From Acidimicrobiales bacterium (GTDB lineage: Bacteria; Actinomycetota; Acidimicrobiia; Acidimicrobiales; Poriferisodalaceae): a stretch of 10,784 nt of DNA. The notes below the pieces were generated by a model that was not told where the DNA came from, did not search any database, and saw only the letters and a program-made list of their open reading frames with translations. A program made the translations under genes and the position numbers. Of this stretch, positions 6,033 through 10,784 are shown piece after piece; position 1 is the stretch's first letter; the number at the start of each line of letters is the position of its first letter. Where the stretch lies: assembly GCA_020439485.1 (NCBI GenBank), contig JAGQSP010000443.1, positions 1 to 10,784 of the forward strand, read 5' to 3'.

Positions 6033-6337
6033 TCGAGCATGCTGTCACGCCGCTCGGGGTGGCGAAGATCGACGGCAGGTTCTGCCAGGTCGATGGTGGC
6101 CGGGGCTTCGGTCAGGTCCAGCGCAGGCGATGTCGTTGCATCTGTGCCGGGCGGTTGCGCTGCCAGCTCGGCGGCGCGTTCCAGGCATACGGCCGCAGCC
6201 CTCGTCTGCCAGCTCCGCTTGAGCACCTGGGTCTTGTCCGACGGCCTTGGTCGGCGATACACGAGCGCCATCAACGACGCGGCAGCCACAAAGGCGGTGG
6301 CAATCGCCGGCTGGTCGCTCAGAACCCCGATATCCAT
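6029..6337 (-). CDS. Small single-pass membrane protein, function unknown
   Basis: This is a 102-residue protein. Residues about 10-27 form one hydrophobic helix (AIATAFVAAASLMALVY), followed at once by RRPRPSDK. The positive-inside rule then puts the short N-terminus outside and the C-terminal 70 residues in the cytoplasm. The tail has a basic helical part (38-60) and then a Pro-, Asp- and Ala-rich stretch. Its stop overlaps the aminotransferase GTG start, which supports it as a real gene. No alternative start exists upstream because a stop codon comes before any start in frame. The ATG lies 40 bases after the AcoX-like gene stop, without a clear Shine-Dalgarno. It is not recognised as a named family; it might tether or regulate the aminotransferase. 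Confidence 0.65.
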   Translation of the reverse strand: MDIGVLSDQPAIATAFVAAASLMALVYRRPRPSDKTQVLKRSWQTRAAAVCLERAAELAAQPPGTDATTSPALDLTEAPATIDLAEPAVDLRHPERRDSMLE

Positions 6338-6377
6338 GCAGAGTTTGTCGGCCGCTTGGCCGCAGGCTTGAGCCGGT

Positions 6378-7391
6378 TCAGATCAGCGTCTGATCCCCGC
6401 TGGCTGCGTCGTCGGTCGAGAACGCGCCGTTGGCGGCTGCCAGGCTCATGGCCCGCTCGACGTCGACCACGCGCGGGCCATCGCGTACGACCCGTGCGGA
6501 TGCGGAGCCCGTGATCTTGTGGGTGCGGTCACCGTCGTAAGCCAGCAGGCCCGGCGGCGAGATCTGAACGGTTTCGCCCAGCTCGACGAATCGGCTCGAG
6601 ATCACCGGCACGGTTCTGTACAGCCCGGGTGCGATCGGCGCCCGAAGCGGCATGCCGCCCGGGCCGCATTCGACGACCACGCCGGCGTCGGCGTCACCCG
6701 CACATGGCCTCACGAGCCCACCGATCGCCGATACGCCGATGGCAGCGGGTTCAGAGCGGCTCAGCACCAGGGTTCGGATACACGACGGCTCGTAGGGCAT
6801 CCGGTTACCGACGAAGTCGCCCACGAGGTGAACGGCATCGATGAGGGCCACGTCGGGATCTCCGTCGACATCGACTCGCACCACCTTCGAGCGGGGCGCA
6901 ACGGTTTCGATGTCGACCCGCCCAGCGGCGACCAATCCCGCCGCAGCACCTGCGATGGTGGGTTCGATCGAGGTCGGGAACACGTTGTTGGTGCCCGTCG
7001 ACATCGGCATCAAGGTGACGTCGGGCCATACGGAGGCGATCATTCGGTTGGTGCCATCGCCGCCCAGGACGATCACCACTTGAACACCCATGTCACGCAT
7101 GGCCACCGCAGCGCGCAGCGTGTCGTCTGGTGACAGCTTGGCGCCGACGTCCAAGGTTTGCAGCTCGATGTCGAGTTTCAGGTCGGCGATAGCACCCGAG
7201 GCGATACGGAACGGCTCGTCCATGACCACTATGCGCCTCGCTCCGGCGGTGACCGCACCGATGACCGCCCGGGCTATCCGGTTGCGCTTGTCCTGGTTGG
7301 TGGCGATGGCACCGCGGGCCGCAACCCGCCGAACGTCACGCCCGGACAACGGATTGGCGATCACGCCGACGGTTGGCAGGTCAGATTGCAT
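6378..7391 (-). CDS. AcoX-like protein of the ATP-NAD kinase fold family
   Basis: The 337-residue protein begins TVGVIANPLSGRDVRR (7-22), continues with a TNQDKRNRIARAV segment (31-43), and has VIVLGGDGTNR (107-117) and PMSTGTNNVFP (129-139). GGDGT is the nucleotide-binding signature shared by NAD kinases and diacylglycerol kinases. The N-terminal block and the GTNNVFP block match what I recall of AcoX, a protein of unresolved function encoded with acetoin dehydrogenase genes. A kinase acting on NAD or another small phosphate acceptor is likely. No aco genes are in view; instead a ThiD-like kinase is divergently placed 24 bases away, so a thiamine-linked job is worth considering. The ATG at 7389-7391 has no Shine-Dalgarno and may be leaderless. 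The open frame upstream to 9377 is antisense to other genes and was discarded. The genes downstream probably share its transcript. Confidence 0.85.
   Translation of the reverse strand: MQSDLPTVGVIANPLSGRDVRRVAARGAIATNQDKRNRIARAVIGAVTAGARRIVVMDEPFRIASGAIADLKLDIELQTLDVGAKLSPDDTLRAAVAMRDMGVQVVIVLGGDGTNRMIASVWPDVTLMPMSTGTNNVFPTSIEPTIAGAAAGLVAAGRVDIETVAPRSKVVRVDVDGDPDVALIDAVHLVGDFVGNRMPYEPSCIRTLVLSRSEPAAIGVSAIGGLVRPCAGDADAGVVVECGPGGMPLRAPIAPGLYRTVPVISSRFVELGETVQISPPGLLAYDGDRTHKITGSASARVVRDGPRVVDVERAMSLAAANGAFSTDDAASGDQTLI
6380..6396 (-). repeat. Inverted repeat at the 3' end of the AcoX-like gene
   Basis: GATCAG (6381-6386) and CTGATC (6390-6395) form a perfect 6-base inverted repeat around CGT, touching the stop codon at 6378-6380. 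In RNA this gives a small hairpin at the end of the message. No T-run follows on the minus strand, so it is not a standard intrinsic terminator. It may slightly affect ribosome release or mRNA stability, or be chance. Confidence 0.35.
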
Positions 7392-7415
7392 CGCTGCACC
7401 GTAGGCTCGGCGGCG
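7392..7415. promoter_or_regulatory. Candidate bidirectional promoter between the AcoX-like and ThiD-like genes
   Basis: Only 24 bases separate the two divergent ATG codons. On the plus strand TAGGCT (7402-7407) fits the TANNNT -10 pattern and ends 8 bases before the ThiD ATG. On the minus strand TACGGT (7403-7398) fits the same pattern and ends 6 bases before the AcoX-like ATG. The two -10 candidates share the symmetric TA at 7402-7403. Neither gene has a Shine-Dalgarno, and the spacing would put transcription starts at or next to each ATG, giving leaderless mRNAs, which are common in actinobacteria. No good -35 box is seen on either strand. Confidence 0.4.
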
Positions 7416-8207
7416 ATGCGACCGCCAGTGACGCTGCTGATCGGTGGACTCGACCCGACCGGAACGGCCGGCCTGGCCGTCGATGTCGGGATCTGTTGTG
7501 GGCTGGGTGTTCATCCGGCACCGGTTGCCACGGTCAACACCTGCCAGACAACCGAGCGCTTCGAACGAGCCGTCGCCACCGATGTCGACATGGTCGGTGC
7601 CCAGTTGGCAGCCGTCATCGCCGACCTCGAACCGCAGACCGCCAAGCTCGGGATGCTGTGGTCCGGTGCCACGGCTGCCACGGTCGCGAAGCGCGTGGTC
7701 GGCGCAGTTCCCAGCGTGGTCGTCGACCCGGTGCTGGTCGCGGGTGACGGGGCGCGCATCGTTTCCGCCGAGGTCGACCGGGTCTACATCGAAGACCTGA
7801 TTCCGGGCGCATGGTTCGTCACCCCCAACCGGGCCGAGGCCTCGTTGCTGACGGGCACCAGCGTGTCGAACAACCGCGAGGCGTTGGCCGCCGCCGAGAT
7901 GCTCGTCGACATGGGCGCCATGTCTGCGGTTGTCACAGGCGGAGCGTCGAACGACGACGGCCACGTGGTCGATGCTGTGGCTGGACAGGTCGGTCGGGGC
8001 CTGGTGCGCTCGAGGCGCATCGATGTGCAGGCGATCCGTGGCAGTGGCGATGTGTTGTCGGCGGCTATCGCAGGCTTTGGTGCCACCGGGGCAAATGCCG
8101 CCGACGCATACGCCCTGGCGCTCGAGGTGGCTTCGGACGCCATCTCGAGGGGGCACCAGCAGCGCAGGGCACACGGCCGTCCTTGGGTGGTCTACACGAA
8201 GGCCTGA
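7416..8207 (+). CDS. thiD: ThiD-like hydroxymethylpyrimidine / phosphomethylpyrimidine kinase
   Basis: The 263-residue length is standard for ThiD of the ribokinase superfamily. The N-terminus LLIGGLDPTGTAGLAVD (7-23) corresponds to the family opening (typically GSDPSGGAG), with Gly for the usual Ser. VVDPVLVAGDGARIVS (102-117), LIPGAWFVTPNRAEASLLTG (128-147) and AVVTGG (171-176) follow in order, and RGSGDVLSAAIAGF (208-221) is the anion-hole and catalytic segment. D212 stands where characterised ThiD enzymes often have Cys, so it is closer to the Asp of ribokinase and pyridoxal kinase. It would phosphorylate the HMP pyrimidine for thiamine synthesis or salvage. Other thi genes (thiB, thiP) are adjacent and convergent, with 5 bases between stops. 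The start is ATG without Shine-Dalgarno. A related pyrimidine or pyridoxine kinase is the alternative. Confidence 0.82.
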   Translation: MRPPVTLLIGGLDPTGTAGLAVDVGICCGLGVHPAPVATVNTCQTTERFERAVATDVDMVGAQLAAVIADLEPQTAKLGMLWSGATAATVAKRVVGAVPSVVVDPVLVAGDGARIVSAEVDRVYIEDLIPGAWFVTPNRAEASLLTGTSVSNNREALAAAEMLVDMGAMSAVVTGGASNDDGHVVDAVAGQVGRGLVRSRRIDVQAIRGSGDVLSAAIAGFGATGANAADAYALALEVASDAISRGHQQRRAHGRPWVVYTKA

Positions 8208-8212
8208 CCACA

Positions 8213-9862
8213 TCAGAAGTCGCCGGCGTCGCCCACCCGGTTGTTCTCGATGACCGCAACCGCGGCCACGGTCACCAGCATCAAGATGGTCGCCATGGCC
8301 ATCGCCTGGCCGGTGTTGGAAGCTCCCGGGCGGCCCAGGTAGCGCATTATCGCTGTGGGGATGGTGGGGCGGTCGGGCCTGGCGATGAACGCAGTGGCGC
8401 CGAACTCGCCCAACGACACGGCAAAGGCGAATCCTGCTGCTGCCAACACCGAGCGCCTCAAGATCGGAGCGTCGACGCGCAACATCGTCTGCACCGGCGA
8501 CAGGCCCAGCAACGCAGCGGTCTCGTGGAGCCTCGCGTCGATGGACCTGACCGTGGGAACCAGCAGGCGCATCACGAACGGGATCCCCACCAGCGCGTGG
8601 GCGATGGGAACCAACACAGCCGAAGTGCGAAGGTCGAGCGGTGGCTCGTCGAGTGCCACGAGGAATCCGAAGCCCAGGGTCGCCGCCGAAGTTCCGAGCG
8701 GAAGCATCAGGGCAGTGTCGAGCCCTCGCCCCCAATTCTTCGATCCGTAGCAGACTGCGATCGTGGCGAGGGTCCCCATGACCAGCGCAGTGACCATGGC
8801 TGCCGCGGCGATGGTGAACGAGTTCCAGATGGCCTCGGCCGGGGTTGCCAGCATCACTTCGGATACATCCCACAACCGCCGGTAGTTGTCCACGGTGAAA
8901 CGGCCTTCGAGGCGCAGAGACCTCCAGACCAACATCGCCATCGGAACCACCAGAACCACCACGGTGGTACCGACTGTGCCCGCCACCACCGCGACATCGC
9001 GTGCCGAGCGGATGGGTCGGCGAAGCTCGCTCGCTCGAACAAGGCGATGCGAGGCGCCCATGCGGCCGGTGAGGGCTCGTTGCGCCAGCAGCAGCGAAAC
9101 CACGATGGCCAACTGCGTCAATGCAAGTACGGCGGCCACGTCCAGGCGGAGAAAGGAGGTGGTCTGGATGTAGGTCTCGACCTCGAGGGTCGATCTGGAC
9201 GGGCCGCCCAAGAACAGCACGACGCCGAAGCTCGTGAACGAGAACAAGAACACGATCGCGGACGCTGCACCTATGGCCAGCCGCAGTCGGGGCAGTGTGA
9301 TGGTGGTCAACACCCTGAACGGTCCGGCACCCAAGAGCCGGGCGGCCTCCTCTTCGGACCGGTCGAGGCGAGACCAAGGGTCGACCAAGGCCCTAATGAC
9401 CACCGCCAGGTTGAAATAGACGTGGGCGATGATCACGGCCGCGGCGCTGTTGCGCAGCGCATCGCCCGCCGCTCCCATGGTGTCGAACACCGCTATGAAG
9501 GCGGTGGCCACAACGATGGTGGGCAACACGAATGGCACCGTCGTCAAGCTGCGGATGAGTCGGCTTGCCGGCACGTCGTAGCGAGCCAACACCCCCGCCA
9601 CCGGAATGCCCAACGCCAGGGTGGCCAGGGTCGACACCACCGCCTGCCACGTCGTGAACCAAGCGACGCGCCACCACCGATCGTTCGACAGGATCTCCAG
9701 CGTCTTGCCCAGATCCAGATGGCCGTCGGGGGCCAGCCCGCGCCAGGTGATCGTGGCCACCGGGTAGATGAAGAACACCGCCAGAAACACTGCCGGGACC
9801 GCGATGGCGCCGATCGATCCGAACCGCCCCAGCGTGGGGCGGGCGCCCGGTCCGCTTCTCAT
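8213..9862 (-). CDS. thiP: Thiamine-type ABC transporter permease (fused two-domain, ThiP-like)
   Basis: This is a 549-residue membrane protein with about twelve hydrophobic segments, formed by two homologous permease halves fused in one chain as in ThiP and FbpB. Each half has an EAA loop that contacts the ATPase: one at about 171-194 (EEAARLLGAGPFRVLTTITLP) and the other at about 447-470 (ETAALLGLSPVQTMLRVDAP). SLGEFGAT (483-490) after the second loop is typical of ThiP and ferric-ion permeases. The first helix (about 17-38) starts near the N-terminus and there is no separate signal peptide. The ATG (9860-9862) lies four bases after the thiB stop, so the two are cotranscribed. Thiamine is preferred over iron because of the neighbouring ThiB-like and ThiD-like proteins. 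The ATPase partner is not encoded downstream. Confidence 0.88.
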   Translation of the reverse strand: MRSGPGARPTLGRFGSIGAIAVPAVFLAVFFIYPVATITWRGLAPDGHLDLGKTLEILSNDRWWRVAWFTTWQAVVSTLATLALGIPVAGVLARYDVPASRLIRSLTTVPFVLPTIVVATAFIAVFDTMGAAGDALRNSAAAVIIAHVYFNLAVVIRALVDPWSRLDRSEEEAARLLGAGPFRVLTTITLPRLRLAIGAASAIVFLFSFTSFGVVLFLGGPSRSTLEVETYIQTTSFLRLDVAAVLALTQLAIVVSLLLAQRALTGRMGASHRLVRASELRRPIRSARDVAVVAGTVGTTVVVLVVPMAMLVWRSLRLEGRFTVDNYRRLWDVSEVMLATPAEAIWNSFTIAAAAMVTALVMGTLATIAVCYGSKNWGRGLDTALMLPLGTSAATLGFGFLVALDEPPLDLRTSAVLVPIAHALVGIPFVMRLLVPTVRSIDARLHETAALLGLSPVQTMLRVDAPILRRSVLAAAGFAFAVSLGEFGATAFIARPDRPTIPTAIMRYLGRPGASNTGQAMAMATILMLVTVAAVAVIENNRVGDAGDF

Positions 9863-9866
9863 GGCC

Positions 9867-10784
9867 TCAGCCGATGACCGTTTCGGTCCATTGCTCGATC
9901 CAGGTCTCGCGGTTCTGCTCGATCTGCTCGGCCGGCACCGACAGAGGGTCGGTCGGAACCGACGAGTACTGGACGAACTCGTCTGGCACCTGGGCGGTTT
10001 CGTTCACCGGGAACACGAACATGTTCCAGGGGATGTCCTCCTGGGCCGTCCGCGACAACAAGAAGTCGACCAGGGCACGAGCGCCTTCGAGGTTGTCGGT
10101 TCCGCGGAGAATGCCCACGAACTCCTGCTGGCGAAAGCAGCTGGCCTCGACCACCGCGGTGGGGGCAGTGTCGGGGCGAGGGTCGGCGAAGAACACCTCG
10201 GCGGGTGGGCTGGTCGCGTACGACACCACTATCGGGCGATCGCCGCCGGCGATCGTGAACTCGACGGTGTAAGCCTCGGTCCACCCCGGCTGCACCGAGA
10301 CCCCGTTCGAGCGGAGATCCGACCAGAAGTCCAACCAGTCGTATTCGTCGTCAACCCCGAATTCGGCGACGGTGGCCAGCAAGAACGCGAGCCCAGGCGA
10401 CGACGTCGCTGGGTTCTGCACGACCAACAGGTCGGCGTAGTCGGGCTTGGCCAGGTCTGCCAGCGATGACGGAGCCGCCAGCCCGGCGTCTTCGAACCAG
10501 CCCACGTCGTAGTTCAGGCACACATCTCCGACGTCTACGGGCAACAGCCGATGGCTCGAATCGAGTTCGAGGTGATCTGGTATCTCGTCCAGCATCGGTG
10601 ACTCGTAGGCGATGGTCACCTCGGCTTGTAGCGCCCGTGACAAGAAGGTGGTGTCGACCCCGAAGATCACATCTCCCAGAGGATCGCCCGCGGTCAGTAT
10701 CGATTGGTTCAACATGCTGCCTGCGTCGCCCGGCGCCAGGATGCGCACCGTGTAGCCGGTCTGGTCGGTGAACTCTGCCAGCAC
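9867..10784 (-). CDS. thiB: Thiamine ABC transporter substrate-binding protein (ThiB/TbpA-like), N-terminus cut off by window edge
   Basis: The reading frame continues past the right edge, so the signal peptide and the first part of lobe one are missing; 305 residues are visible. The order of blocks matches ThiB: SMLNQSILTAGDPLGDVIFG (residues 23-42 of the visible part), a central VDVGDVCLNYDVGWF, VQNPATSSPGLAFLL (122-136), QPGWTEAY (165-172), IVVSYATSPPA (185-195), and the C-terminal NMFVFPVNE (254-262). W168 and Y189 lie where aromatic residues line the thiamine pocket in the Escherichia coli protein, as I recall it. It should capture thiamine or a phosphate ester outside the membrane and pass it to ThiP. 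Iron-binding relatives share the fold, but these blocks favour thiamine. The start lies outside the window, and the leading GTG at the edge is not a true start. Confidence 0.87.
   Translation of the reverse strand: MLAEFTDQTGYTVRILAPGDAGSMLNQSILTAGDPLGDVIFGVDTTFLSRALQAEVTIAYESPMLDEIPDHLELDSSHRLLPVDVGDVCLNYDVGWFEDAGLAAPSSLADLAKPDYADLLVVQNPATSSPGLAFLLATVAEFGVDDEYDWLDFWSDLRSNGVSVQPGWTEAYTVEFTIAGGDRPIVVSYATSPPAEVFFADPRPDTAPTAVVEASCFRQQEFVGILRGTDNLEGARALVDFLLSRTAQEDIPWNMFVFPVNETAQVPDEFVQYSSVPTDPLSVPAEQIEQNRETWIEQWTETVIG

Noticed and set aside
7392..7415. TPP riboswitch expected in front of a thiamine gene
   Set aside because: The gap is only 24 bases and no TPP riboswitch core is visible. The thiB leader lies outside the window and cannot be judged.
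9150..9173. Second copy of AGAAAGGAGGTGGTC, followed by ATG
   Set aside because: It is antisense to thiP codons for Thr-Thr-Ser-Phe-Leu, and the ATG is followed at once by TAG. The match to the leader at 2881-2895 is most likely chance.
7392..9377. Upstream extension of the AcoX-like frame to 999 codons
   Set aside because: The extension runs antisense through thiD and into thiP; the protein motifs begin right after the ATG at 7391.
7811..9877. A 688-codon plus-strand open frame opposite thiP
   Set aside because: It lies antisense to the well-supported ThiP gene, and its product is a low-complexity run of His, Gly, Arg and Gln with no motif. It is a typical high-GC shadow.

Overview
The window looks like chromosomal DNA from a high-GC actinobacterium. 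Codons strongly favour G or C at the third position, genes are tightly packed with 4-base stop/start overlaps, GTG starts occur, and some genes lack an obvious ribosome binding site. Acidimicrobiia is my best guess from overall feel, but nothing here proves the class. I see no insertion sequence, tRNA, rRNA or CRISPR array.

Layout. (1) 1-1710, minus strand: a two-gene unit made of a coiled-coil protein with a Cys-rich N-terminus (544-1710) and then a class I SAM methyltransferase that runs off the left edge (1-531). A 9-codon upstream ORF overlaps the start of the coiled-coil gene. (2) 1869-4565, plus strand: a PLP enzyme of the D-cysteine desulfhydrase/ACC deaminase fold (1869-2813), a likely terminator, a 330-base intergenic region, and an M20 zinc dipeptidase (3144-4565). 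(3) 4576-7391, minus strand: an AcoX-like ATP-NAD-kinase-fold protein, a small one-helix membrane protein, a class I/II aminotransferase and a small zinc-ribbon protein; the last three are joined by GTGA and ATGA overlaps. (4) 7416-8207, plus strand: a ThiD-like kinase, divergent from the AcoX-like gene with only 24 bases between start codons. (5) 8213-10784, minus strand: thiP and the C-terminal part of thiB, the permease and binding protein of a thiamine-type ABC importer. No ATPase gene (thiQ) is in view.

How the genes may work together. ThiB, ThiP and the ThiD-like kinase form a thiamine (or precursor) uptake and salvage neighbourhood, and the AcoX-like kinase is placed as if it belongs to it. 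The M20 dipeptidase and the desulfhydrase-fold enzyme could release and then degrade a sulfur amino acid, since some M20 enzymes split Cys-Gly. This is inference from position and family.

The most unusual part is 2881-3110. A 13-codon ORF (MHSDSRTLEVAGR) has an almost ideal extended Shine-Dalgarno. An 8-base element downstream is perfectly complementary to that Shine-Dalgarno. The stop codon lies in the apical loop of a hairpin whose 3' arm can instead pair further downstream. A pseudoknot-capable set of helices follows, then a long-range GC-rich stem ending in a T-rich run before the dipeptidase gene. It has the architecture of a leader-peptide or ribosome-controlled RNA switch. I do not recognise it as a named family.
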